The notes under the pieces were generated by a model. The model was not told the DNA's origin. It did no database searches and was given only the letters and a program-made list of their open reading frames with translations. A stretch of 64,000 bases of DNA from MFZZ01 sp964582715 (GTDB lineage: Bacteria > Patescibacteriota > Microgenomatia > UBA1406 > GWC2-37-13): the NCBI GenBank assembly GCA_964582715.1, contig CAZOSM010000002.1, positions 1-64,000 on the forward strand. The letters run 5' to 3'. Both the position numbers and the translations under genes were made by a program. Each line of letters opens with the position of its first letter. The first letter of the stretch is position 1. Positions 52,800 to 61,283 of the stretch are shown piece by piece.

Positions 52800-53363
52800 A
52801 TGCGAAAATCATTCACGCTTATTGAACTCATTGTGGTAATTGGAATTGTTGCACTCATTTCGGGTTTAGGTGTTTCTACATATAATGGATTTCAACAAAG
52901 TACCCGTGATCAAAGAAGGAAAAATGACTTAGAAACAATAACAGGTGCACTTAACGCATACTATGCTGCGCACAAACGCTATCCAGATCCCAATACTGCG
53001 AGTGATCCTGGTACAGATTGTCTTGCTGGTAATTTTTGCCATGTAAAAAGTACTGCCGGGAACCAATGGATACCTGCCCTAGTAACAGGCGGATTCCTTG
53101 AGCAAGTGCCAGTAGATCCAATTAATAAGCTTCCTAATCCACCTGGGGCTAATCCTGGTCCTTGGATTAATAATGTACATATTTATACATATGGTAATGT
53201 TTCATCTAATGGGCAGGAATATGATTTAACAGCTAGACTCGAAAACACCAATGACCCAGATAGGAGTGCTGTCAAGAACTATAAAATGGGGTTTGGTGCA
53301 ACCTATTATTGGAATTCTTTTCCAGATGGAAGTCAGATATACGAACTATCGCCAGGATCATAA
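52800..53363 (+). CDS. Type IV pilin-like protein
   Basis: The 187-residue protein begins MRKSFTLIELIVVIGIVALI, with S|FTLIE cleavage site, and RRKNDLETITGALNAYYAAH after the helix. Its C-terminal half has CLAGNFC, likely a disulphide. It closely resembles the next gene, especially in the first 60 residues and in EYDLTARLEN, so a recent duplication is likely. It starts 2 bases after the MreB-like gene. Confidence 0.86.
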   Translation: MRKSFTLIELIVVIGIVALISGLGVSTYNGFQQSTRDQRRKNDLETITGALNAYYAAHKRYPDPNTASDPGTDCLAGNFCHVKSTAGNQWIPALVTGGFLEQVPVDPINKLPNPPGANPGPWINNVHIYTYGNVSSNGQEYDLTARLENTNDPDRSAVKNYKMGFGATYYWNSFPDGSQIYELSPGS

Positions 53364-53406
53364 GTAGTTTCTTTACTAGAAAATACTAATATGTTTAAAT
53401 ATATAT

Positions 53407-53934
53407 ATGCGTAAATCATTCACTCTCATAGAGCTTATTGTTGTTATAGGAATAATTGCTGTTCTTTCTGGTCTGGGAGCCTCTGCATATAATGGGTTCC
53501 AACAAGCTGCAAGAGACTCAAGGAGAAAGAATGATTTGGAAACTATCACCAAAGCGCTTAATGCATATTATGCAGTGCACGGGAGATTCCCTCCTGTAGG
53601 GACAAATCCATATGGAACAAGCTGGGTATATGTATATAGTCATCCAGAAGATCCAGAGTGGATAGATCAACTTGTTCCAGAATTTATTGAAGCATTACCA
53701 GTAGACCCAATTAATAACGCTAATCGACCCTGGCTTCTTGACAGCACTAATTATTCATATGCATACGGAAATGTCTCGTTAGATGGACAAGAATACGATT
53801 TAACAGCAAGACTTGAAAATCAGGCTGATCCAGACAGGTGTGAAGTAAAGCAGTATAAACTTCATTGGACTCGAGTAGACTGGTGTGGTTCGCATAGCCC
53901 TCAAATCTATGAACATTCTCCAAATTCATTATAA
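53407..53934 (+). CDS. Type IV pilin-like protein, paralogue of the previous
   Basis: The 175-residue protein starts MRKSFTLIELIVVIGIIAVL and shares YNGFQQAARDSRRKNDLETI and EYDLTARLEN with its neighbour. The middle differs, as expected for diversified minor pilins or antigenic variants. It contains CEVKQYKLHW and CGSHS near the C-terminus. Confidence 0.86.
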   Translation: MRKSFTLIELIVVIGIIAVLSGLGASAYNGFQQAARDSRRKNDLETITKALNAYYAVHGRFPPVGTNPYGTSWVYVYSHPEDPEWIDQLVPEFIEALPVDPINNANRPWLLDSTNYSYAYGNVSLDGQEYDLTARLENQADPDRCEVKQYKLHWTRVDWCGSHSPQIYEHSPNSL

Positions 53935-53959
53935 TAACGAGAGCAACCTAGATATTTAA

Positions 53960-54562
53960 TTACCATCCAGAAGTACAGCAGTTGACACCTGGAGTACAAT
54001 TCATATTACCGCTAAATGTACCTCTTGCAATAGCACTAGAAGATACCTGCCATGAATATGTTGGTCTGCAGGGATCAAAAAATGGATCTTCTTCAGTGAG
54101 CTGTCCTTCTGGAGTACAGTGTGCTAAGAGTTTGTAATTTACCCCATCCGACATATATAAATAACAATTAGAATTGGCATTAGTACTACAGCCAGGCCTA
54201 ATCGAAGATGAATTTGCAAGATTATCTCGTGGATCGGCTGGTAATCGATCTATATAATCTGGTGTTAAGCCAGGTATATATGCGTTTGGCCCTTCAATAT
54301 CTAGATCATCTGGACCCCATGGATTAGGGTTACACAACCCATACCACTCTCTTGTTCCGCCAGCAGTACGTGTATCTGGATAGGCTCCGTTTTCTTGTTT
54401 ATATATCTCAAGAGACTTCTGAAGCTCTTTCAGATCAGCTTTTCTTTTAGAGTTACGTGCATCTTCTTGCACACTTGTATAAGTACTCAAGCCAAGAGTT
54501 GCAAGGAGAGCAATAATGGAGATAACAATAATAAGTTCAATAATAGTAAATCCTTTTTTCAT
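53960..54562 (-). CDS. Type IV pilin-like protein
   Basis: About 200 residues from ATG 54562 (MKKGFTIIELIIVISIIALL). An upstream in-frame ATG at 54586 would overlap the preceding gene by 23 bases and is not preferred. It has G|FTIIE cleavage and KRKADLKELQKSLEIYKQEN, and four or more cysteines. It is most like the next gene, with LLAHCTPEGQLTEEDPFFDP shared in a similar position, so a duplication is likely. Confidence 0.85.
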   Translation of the reverse strand: MKKGFTIIELIIVISIIALLATLGLSTYTSVQEDARNSKRKADLKELQKSLEIYKQENGAYPDTRTAGGTREWYGLCNPNPWGPDDLDIEGPNAYIPGLTPDYIDRLPADPRDNLANSSSIRPGCSTNANSNCYLYMSDGVNYKLLAHCTPEGQLTEEDPFFDPCRPTYSWQVSSSAIARGTFSGNMNCTPGVNCCTSGW

Positions 54563-54563
54563 A

Positions 54564-55187
54564 TTACCAGTTATTCGTATTTGCACTAGAAGATACCTGC
54601 CATGCCCACATATATGTTATGCCTCCGCTAACTGCATTTCTTTGTGGATCAAAAAATGCATCTTCCTCACTTAGTTCTCCTTCTGGCGTGCAATGAGCAA
54701 CTAATTTATAATCAGAACCATTTGACATATACTTATAACAGTTATTTGCTGCAATAGCACATGCGCCATACTGTGTGGTAGATCCACCACTTCTTTCTGG
54801 GTTTGGTCGCCCGGATCTTGGATCAGTAGGCAAATTAGGAATAAATTCAGGAGCAAGTCCAGGAATCCAACCAAGGTTTGTACCTTCATCTTTATTAGGT
54901 CGATTAGGTACTACTAACGTATGAATATAATTACAGTTAGTGTGCCACTTATGTCCAGAGACATGTGCCCCGGTAGTATCTGTAGGAGGATAGTGTCCAT
55001 GACGAGCTTTGTATGCTTCTAATGTTTTCTGTAACTCTTTTAAATCTCCTTTTCGCTTTGCATTTCGAGCATCCTGCCGGACACTGGTATAGCTTGAAAT
55101 GCCCATTGTAGCAAGAACTGCTATTATACCTATAACAACAATAAGTTCTATAAGTGTGAAGCCTCTCTTACCAACTTGCCTATGCAT
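54564..55187 (-). CDS. Type IV pilin-like protein, paralogue of the previous
   Basis: The 207-residue protein reads MHRQVGKRGFTLIELIVVIG, with G|FTLIE cleavage, KRKGDLKELQKTLEAYKARH, and LVAHCTPEGELSEEDAFFDP. It is convergent-side neighbour of the plus-strand pilins, and starts 300 bases from the 16S rRNA gene. It completes nine prepilins in the window. Confidence 0.85.
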   Translation of the reverse strand: MHRQVGKRGFTLIELIVVIGIIAVLATMGISSYTSVRQDARNAKRKGDLKELQKTLEAYKARHGHYPPTDTTGAHVSGHKWHTNCNYIHTLVVPNRPNKDEGTNLGWIPGLAPEFIPNLPTDPRSGRPNPERSGGSTTQYGACAIAANNCYKYMSNGSDYKLVAHCTPEGELSEEDAFFDPQRNAVSGGITYMWAWQVSSSANTNNW

Positions 55188-55312
55188 AAAATCATTATGT
55201 ACGAATTACTATTAAAATACAAGTGTATTCCCCATAACCTCATGATATAATAGTATTGCTTTAACAAAGTATTCTTCATAATACACTTACTCTTTTTCTA
55301 GCTTAAATATGC

Positions 55313-55341
55313 TTGACAATATGAGGTGTATAAACTAGAAT
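55313..55341 (+). promoter_or_regulatory. 16S rRNA promoter
   Basis: TTGACA (55313-55318) and TAGAAT (55336-55341) are 17 bases apart, about 145 bases before the mature 16S. No other gene lies in 55188-55485. The remaining leader holds the processing-stem arm (55415-55437) and a local hairpin GTTAGGAA/TTCCTAAC that competes with it. Confidence 0.8.
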
Positions 55342-55485
55342 AAAAATCCTTGCACGTTAACAACAAGTAGTAATTTTATTGATCTTGAAAGATAGATCAG
55401 TCAGCAAATACATTTTTAGTCTGGTGAATGGGTTAGGAAGAAGAGATTTTTCCTAACAACTATTCTCAGTAATTGAGAAAACCAA

Positions 55486-56989
<1,504 letters not shown>

Positions 56990-57099
56990 CTTTTTTTTAT
57001 AATCTTTTTATTTCTTTTTTAAAGAAAAAAATAAGAGGTTTAGGTAAGCTTAAATCCTAACCCGTTCAACAGACTAAATTAAATTACTACTTGTTATTA

Positions 57100-57648
57100 A
57101 TGTTAGAGCAAAAATCTACATCAGAACAAAATCCAGTACAAGAATCTCCGTTTGCTCATTCAATGTCGAAAACACTTCGTACTTTTCTAGATAACAGATT
57201 TGAACATGGTCTTTCTACTATAGACCCAGCAGCATGTCTTGAATACGCAATGACAATGCAAGAGGTAGTCAGATATCTAGAAAATCAATTTCCTAATGAT
57301 ATTGATAATCAATTAATTTTATTCGCGATTACTAAAATTATAGAACAACCCAATAACCACCCTCAAGAGCTTCAAGAAAGACTTACACTTTCATCTTCAT
57401 TTAGATTTCGTATAGCACAATTACAAGCAGATGCAGATTTTTACAACCTTCATGGAATGATGATCCCCAGTAGTATTCACCATAATATTTCTTCTTATCA
57501 ATCTGCTGTTGATATGCTGACAGCCATGAAATCACAGAATACTATTTCTGTATTAACTACAGAGAATGATTGGCTTCCGATGCCAAAAGATGAATATGAC
57601 CAATGGATTGCAGATGGAGGGCTCCCTCCAGTTACTGTAGCTGAGTAA
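57100..57648 (+). CDS. Hypothetical protein downstream of 16S
   Basis: About 182 residues from ATG 57100 (MLEQKSTSEQNPVQESPFAH); TTG 57091 is also in frame. It is soluble, helical and ends LPMPKDEYDQWIADGGLPPV. Directly downstream of the 16S processing stem, it could be cotranscribed. No family is recognised. Confidence 0.65.
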   Translation: MLEQKSTSEQNPVQESPFAHSMSKTLRTFLDNRFEHGLSTIDPAACLEYAMTMQEVVRYLENQFPNDIDNQLILFAITKIIEQPNNHPQELQERLTLSSSFRFRIAQLQADADFYNLHGMMIPSSIHHNISSYQSAVDMLTAMKSQNTISVLTTENDWLPMPKDEYDQWIADGGLPPVTVAE

Positions 57649-58060
57649 CTATCAACTCAAACAGATCTACAAATGTTGAAGGTAAAACTTCCCAAAATTT
57701 TATAAAGATAATAAGAGCAGTAATACTAACAGTGGCATGTACAGTCATAATGGTCTGATAGAAGATATAAATAGCATGATTATCGAGCTTTTTAAATCCA
57801 AAGTCATGAGGTCGGTATGACCTATCACCGAACTGTTGAAGAAACCAATAGAAAATTTCACCAAGTGACCTAATAGAAAAAAACACTGCCCATACCAGTA
57901 ATCCGAACCGAAGGGAAATCAGGGAAAACAAGAATACAATGATATGAAAAGGGATAAAGATAAATGCATCTCCCCAGATATAAATACCAGCCGTTTTTAG
58001 GTATGAAGGGCAATCGCAAAAAAAGTCTTTATTATCTATTTCTGTGTGTTTAAACATCAA
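57632..58060 (-). CDS. Hypothetical membrane protein
   Basis: The 142-residue protein has about three predicted helices: IFIPFHIIVFLFSLISLRFG (35-54), GLLVWAVFFSIRSLG, and ATVSITALIIFIKFW. Cytosolic start MMFKHTEIDNKDFFCDCP. It overlaps the convergent upstream neighbour by about 17 bases and ends beside the SAM-hydrolase-like operon on the same strand, so it may share that transcript. Unknown function. Confidence 0.65.
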   Translation of the reverse strand: MMFKHTEIDNKDFFCDCPSYLKTAGIYIWGDAFIFIPFHIIVFLFSLISLRFGLLVWAVFFSIRSLGEIFYWFLQQFGDRSYRPHDFGFKKLDNHAIYIFYQTIMTVHATVSITALIIFIKFWEVLPSTFVDLFELIVTQLQ

Positions 58061-58066
58061 TATATT

Positions 58067-58882
58067 TTAAAAGCTTATTGTCATGCCTGGTTTAGGATTA
58101 CTAAATTCATATAATCCAGTTGTCATATCTGGCTTAGAAAGATCGACATACTTACTGACTTCTAAATAAAGATTATCATGTTGTCCGGTCGTGCCCGGGT
58201 ATACAATCAATCCATCAAGGATGCCATCGAACAAACTCTGTACATATTCTGCTTTTTTTGTTATGCCGTTTATTGAAATCGAAACCTGATCTCCATAATG
58301 ATATTTATCTTTTAAGACAGTTTCTTTTGCTGTTGTAATAATGTTTCCGAATGAATCAATATGAGCCACATAAAAATCCTGAAGTTCTGGAATAAGATTG
58401 GTGTACATTGGTTCTAGTTCCAAATTATCCTGTTTAGATTCAAGTAAATGAGCAACAATACGCGAGAACACATCTCGAACGCGGAAACTACCTGATTCTG
58501 GCAAGCCAGGATAGTGAAAGACTGCTTCAATTTTTGGTTTTATTAGAGAATAGACATATCCAGTATTTGCTCCGATAATATGCAAGCCAGACTTTAGTCG
58601 TACAATGGTCAAAGGGCTCCATGTTCTTTTGAGTTCTACTGGATTATCTACCACAGAATCTGATCCCTGAAAAATTACTGTATCAAGTGGCCTACCATAA
58701 CGCTCTTCAGTCTCCACAATCTGGGATATAAGATATGCAGTGTGGATAGTAGAAGGAGTAGATTCCACAAACGAGATAAATGGATGCGCTGGGGTATCTA
58801 AAAATCCTTCAACTGCTGTTTGAATTTCCTGACATGTTAGAGCATCTGTTGCCCAATCAGCAACAGCAATAAGTTTTTTCAT
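58067..58882 (-). CDS. SAM hydrolase / SAM hydroxide adenosyltransferase family, divergent copy
   Basis: The 271-residue protein begins MKKLIAVADWATDALTCQEI and has the family's later motif HIDSFGNIIT (like YVDRFGNLIT) and LHIIGANTGYVYSLI (like the FVGPDNGL loop). The family (DUF62, SAM_adeno_trans) splits SAM with water to adenosine and methionine or uses halides. Active-site residues are poorly conserved in this copy, so it may have another role. It lies 11 bases after the related gene on the same strand. Confidence 0.75.
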   Translation of the reverse strand: MKKLIAVADWATDALTCQEIQTAVEGFLDTPAHPFISFVESTPSTIHTAYLISQIVETEERYGRPLDTVIFQGSDSVVDNPVELKRTWSPLTIVRLKSGLHIIGANTGYVYSLIKPKIEAVFHYPGLPESGSFRVRDVFSRIVAHLLESKQDNLELEPMYTNLIPELQDFYVAHIDSFGNIITTAKETVLKDKYHYGDQVSISINGITKKAEYVQSLFDGILDGLIVYPGTTGQHDNLYLEVSKYVDLSKPDMTTGLYEFSNPKPGMTISF

Positions 58883-58893
58883 AAACCAGATTA

Positions 58894-59688
58894 TTAGAAT
58901 AATTCAATTCCAGAGTGCAATCCGAGCTCTTTTGCAGCACTTTTACCTTGGATATCTATCTCTAGAAATCTTTTGTTTTGGTATCCAGAGCTTCCAATGA
59001 TAAGACCAATCTCACCATTTGGAATATCTTTTAATCTGTTGTAGCAAGTAAATTCGCCAACTTTTGTTTTTACTTTTTTACCAGGTTCAAAGTCTACTTC
59101 TTCTGGTAGTAAGGTAGTTTTACAGTTACCAAAGTTATCTACCCACCATACAGTTTTTGGCGCATCTGGGATCTCATCTAAACTCATCTCTTCTGCCGGT
59201 ACATCAGATCCTTCAAAAACCCATTTAGCCATAAATGGAAGATATTCGTAACTTCTAAATTGGGTGAGGATAGTTCTTTCTTTAGCATCTTCTTCAAACT
59301 TGCCATCTTTTACAAACTTTTCAAGAACCGTAGGAATGTCTGTGACATATAATTTGTCGATCAAACCAAATTTTTTAGCAAGAGAGAGAGTTTGACCTGC
59401 GACAGTAGACCCAATAACTTTTTTATTATGTCGAAAAAAACCGAATGGAGTACCGTTTGGATATTTCTTTCCAGATCCGTGTCGTGGAGCAGCATTTACT
59501 AAAATCACTCCTTCTTCACCAGTTGCAGCATCAATAACATCAACAAGATTTCCAGCAGCTTCAATTTCATTAAAGTTATTAATACCCATAAACGTAACAT
59601 TTGCATTAGGGAACAAGATTGAGGCACGTGTACCTTGGCGTCCCATTTCATTAGCATCGCGGCAGTCGTTTATGATTGTGACAAACAT
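58894..59688 (-). CDS. SAM hydrolase / SAM hydroxide adenosyltransferase family
   Basis: The 264-residue protein starts MFVTIINDCRDANEMGRQGT and has VDNFGNCKTTLLPEE and VGEFTCYNRLKDIPNGEIGLIIGSSGY, consistent with the C-terminal beta-barrel of the family. The N-terminal Asp is within NDCRD, a variant of the usual TDFG. The two neighbouring paralogues may form a heteromer or be diverged. TATAAC is 4 bases before the ATG. The spacer upstream (59689-60047) contains RNA-like elements described separately. Confidence 0.8.
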   Translation of the reverse strand: MFVTIINDCRDANEMGRQGTRASILFPNANVTFMGINNFNEIEAAGNLVDVIDAATGEEGVILVNAAPRHGSGKKYPNGTPFGFFRHNKKVIGSTVAGQTLSLAKKFGLIDKLYVTDIPTVLEKFVKDGKFEEDAKERTILTQFRSYEYLPFMAKWVFEGSDVPAEEMSLDEIPDAPKTVWWVDNFGNCKTTLLPEEVDFEPGKKVKTKVGEFTCYNRLKDIPNGEIGLIIGSSGYQNKRFLEIDIQGKSAAKELGLHSGIELF

Positions 59689-59849
59689 AGAAGTTATATG
59701 AAATAATAATATGATTGTAAGTATACATAAATGTGTAACTTAGCAATCTATGAAAAGTTCATAATACTATATTTTTATTCAATAATCTAGAGTTTATTAT
59801 GGCACATATCCCCTGAGCACACGTAAAGAGGTTATTATAATAAAATAAT

Positions 59850-59878
59850 TTGACAAAATAGAAATAGGAATATACATT
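59850..59878 (+). promoter_or_regulatory. Plus-strand promoter before the RNA-like island
   Basis: TTGACA (59850-59855) and TACATT (59873-59878) are 17 bases apart. The predicted start at about 59885 coincides with the left arm of a long inverted repeat (59883-59900). Confidence 0.65.
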
Positions 59879-59882
59879 AAAG

Positions 59883-60149
59883 ATTAAAGCGAGGCGTTGA
59901 AACCAAACCTTTTATTAACGTGTAAAAGGTATTAAACCGACTTTAAATCAGGCTCGTCTCAACGGAATGATTCTGCCATCGGCCAGTTTGAATCCATAAA
60001 TTCTAACTGGCTTTTTGATTTTCACCCTAAGCGGTAATTTTAAAAGCATATTTTCACCTCCTTTCTTAATTCATGAAGAAAAAAGAAGACAATACATAAT
60101 GAAGGATTTTTAACTGAGGTAATCAATCAACGCCTCTCTTTAATTTTTA
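59883..60149 (+). ncRNA. Candidate 260-base structured RNA or small mobile element
   Basis: Arms 59883-59900 and 60127-60144 pair over 18 bases with one mismatch, with five T's after the right arm. Inside are ACCTTTT/AAAAGGT, an alternative CGTTGA/TCAACG pairing, and GCCAGTT/AACTGGC with T5 (59982-60016). This could be a plus-strand RNA closed by its ends, as in 6S or RNase P RNA, or the terminal repeats of a MITE. No known signature motif of RNase P, SRP or tmRNA was seen. Confidence 0.45.
59948..60049 (-). CDS. Micro-ORF with a perfect 14-base Shine-Dalgarno
   Basis: The ATG at 60049 opens a 33-residue basic peptide beginning MLLKLPLRVKIKKPVRIYGF, ending GRIIPLRRA. The upstream AAGAAAGGAGGTGA (60054-60067) is complementary to 16S from the mature 3' end onward, with optimal spacing (7 bases after GGAGG). 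Strong initiation is expected, in contrast to the many leaderless genes nearby. The peptide has no recognised family. It sits within the inverted-repeat element (59883-60144). Confidence 0.5.
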   Translation of the reverse strand: MLLKLPLRVKIKKPVRIYGFKLADGRIIPLRRA

Positions 60150-60159
60150 AAGTACAAAA

Positions 60160-60240
60160 AAACCACACCTTACACTGGATGGCTAGCTCGAGTTGAACTA
60201 GCCACACCGTGAAAAATGTGGTTTGGTGTATTCCAGTGGT
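60160..60240 (-). promoter_or_regulatory. Switch-like terminator with pseudoknot topology
   Basis: Pairs AAACCACA/TGTGGTTT (60160-60167 with 60217-60224) and CACTGGA/TCCAGTG (60173-60179 with 60232-60238) cross each other, with GGCTAG/CTAGCC (60181-60186 with 60198-60203) inside. On the minus strand the last arm is TGTGG followed by seven T's, so this may act as a terminator for the 60305 gene or as an attenuator before the 59948 micro-ORF. Confidence 0.5.
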
Positions 60241-60304
60241 AATGAGTTCATTACAGTTATACCGTATCAGACTAATTTTGATTTTTGCAAGTGTAAATAC
60301 TGGA

Positions 60305-60469
60305 TTAATTAATATGCTGTGAGGATATAAGTTGCAATATGGATACGATTAATTGTAATAATCCAATAATGAGTGAAATAATTAATGGCCAATTAAATGA
60401 GCTATCATTTTCTTCATATGTAAATGATTCTTTCTGCTTCGTTTTGTAATAAGTTATGCGTTTGCTCAT
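60305..60469 (-). CDS. Small single-helix membrane protein
   Basis: The ATG at 60469 opens a 54-residue frame, MSKRITYYKTKQKESFTYEE, then NDSSFNWPLI and a hydrophobic segment ISLIIGLLQLIVSILQLI (about 31-48) with a short polar tail. Basic residues precede the helix. It has no clear Shine-Dalgarno. It lies on the same strand as the micro-ORF at 59948, upstream of a terminator-like element. A plausible small membrane peptide; no family. Confidence 0.45.
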   Translation of the reverse strand: MSKRITYYKTKQKESFTYEENDSSFNWPLIISLIIGLLQLIVSILQLISSQHIN

Positions 60470-60608
60470 TAATTTAATTGTATTGATTGACCTTAGACTT
60501 CTTTACACCCCATAGCTTATATGGAGGTCTTACCAGGTTTACAAGGGCTATATGAACATATTGTATTGTTCTTATAAAAATATTTTTAATATCTGACGAT
60601 AAAACATC

Positions 60609-60705
60609 ATTTAGGGCGAAGGTAAATGATTTCACCCACTAAAAAACCGCTAGAGCCTTGCATCACCCCATTTCTAGGAGGGACACAACGCTTTAGCGGT
60701 TTGTT
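60609..60705. terminator. Hairpin pair, possibly bidirectional terminator
   Basis: ATCATTTA/TAAATGAT (about 60607-60631) is followed by CCGCTAGAGC/GCTTTAGCGG (60647-60656 with 60690-60699, one G-U pair), with an inner CCCC/GGG. On the minus strand six T's follow the stem, and on the plus strand a T-rich tail (TTTGTTGGTTTTT) does. No gene is seen in 60470-60768; the only other items are short repeats such as ACCCCATAGC/GGAGGTC-like pairs. Confidence 0.5.
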
Positions 60706-60768
60706 GGTTTTTCCATTAAAACCTTAATATTTAGTATACATAAACAATATAAATATTAGTAGTCCATT

Positions 60769-60777
60769 TGCTATAAT
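60769..60777 (+). promoter_or_regulatory. Extended -10 promoter of the structured leader
   Basis: TGCTATAAT is an extended -10 element (TGnTATAAT). The start would lie near 60784, just before the structured segment 60790-60940. Confidence 0.65.
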
Positions 60778-60789
60778 ATGATCAACAAT

Positions 60790-60940
60790 CCGAATACCTA
60801 ACCCCAACTAAGACTTGGGCATGGTATTAAATCCCACTACAGGAACGAGAGCTCCTCGTTCAGTTATCTGTAGTGGGTCGTATCCCGAAAGGGATGCGGG
60901 TAGTCGTAAGACTGCCAACTGGCGGGGGGCTCTTATTTTT
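60790..60940 (+). promoter_or_regulatory. Candidate structured leader RNA (riboswitch-like)
   Basis: Four hairpins in a row: AATACC/GGTATT enclosing CCCAA/TTGGG; CCCACTACAG/CTGTAGTGGG enclosing GAACGAG/CTCGTTC; ATCCC-GAAA-GGGAT; and GGTAGTC-GTAA-GACTGCC. The loop AGAGCTCC of the second hairpin can pair with GGGGCTCT (60926-60933), which lies at the ribosome-binding region of the mini-gene at 60941. Two GNRA loops and this pseudoknot are typical of folded RNA. No known class was recognised. Confidence 0.65.
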
Positions 60941-61114
60941 ATGGAAAAAACGAAGCGTGAACTTAACAATCCGAAAATGAATGCTTGGCAATCTTTCTTA
61001 TTTTATTGGGGTAAATGCCCGTTCTGCTTAAAAGGCTGGATCGTAAGATGGAGTTGGAAAAAGGCGGACTGTAATCATTGTGCAAGATATTGGGATATTC
61101 ATGAAAATTATTAA
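60941..61114 (+). CDS. Zinc-ribbon mini-protein
   Basis: The 57-residue protein from ATG 60941 (MEKTKRELNNPKMNAWQSFL) has two CxxC pairs, CPFC and CNHC, separated by about 17 residues, plus many tryptophans (WIVRWSWKK). The frame is open upstream to 60815 but that part is the structured leader. Likely binds zinc and perhaps RNA. GGCGGGGGG before the ATG may act as the ribosome-binding site and is partly masked by the leader pseudoknot. Confidence 0.65.
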   Translation: MEKTKRELNNPKMNAWQSFLFYWGKCPFCLKGWIVRWSWKKADCNHCARYWDIHENY

Positions 61115-61159
61115 ATACAGTTGAACTCTACAAAATTAGTACTACATAATTTCTTATAG

Positions 61160-61188
61160 AAGTATTACTTATTATTAATTTAATACTT
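61160..61188 (+). terminator. Weak AT-rich hairpin
   Basis: AAGTATTA (61160-61167) pairs with TAATACTT (61181-61188), followed by an AT-rich tail with five T's. It may end the mini-gene transcript; the remaining gap 61115-61210 holds two TAGTACTA palindromes. Confidence 0.4.
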
Positions 61189-61210
61189 AATATATTTTTG
61201 TATAGTACTA

Positions 61211-61264
61211 TTGAAAAACTATAGGTTATGGGGTATAATATGCCACTTGTCAAGGGATTGACAA
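61211..61264 (+). promoter_or_regulatory. DUF3467 operon promoter with operator-like palindrome
   Basis: TTGAAA (61211-61216) and TATAAT (61234-61239) are 17 bases apart. Eight bases further on is TTGTCAA-GGGA-TTGACAA (61247-61264), a perfect inverted repeat at the predicted transcription start, suggesting a repressor site or leader hairpin. Confidence 0.65.
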
Positions 61265-61283
61265 ATAGTTTATTATTAAGTAT

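Noticed and set aside
57000..57100. 23S or spacer tRNA immediately after 16S.
   Set aside because: Only a processing-stem arm and a protein gene are present.
59883..60149. Known RNA genes (RNase P, SRP, tmRNA, 6S) for the inverted-repeat element.
   Set aside because: The diagnostic motifs of RNase P, SRP and tmRNA are not present; 6S cannot be excluded by eye and needs a model search.
61003..61090. CxxC mini-protein read as ribosomal protein L32/L36-like.
   Set aside because: The spacing and Trp-rich sequence do not fit; rpmF is found elsewhere at 38256.
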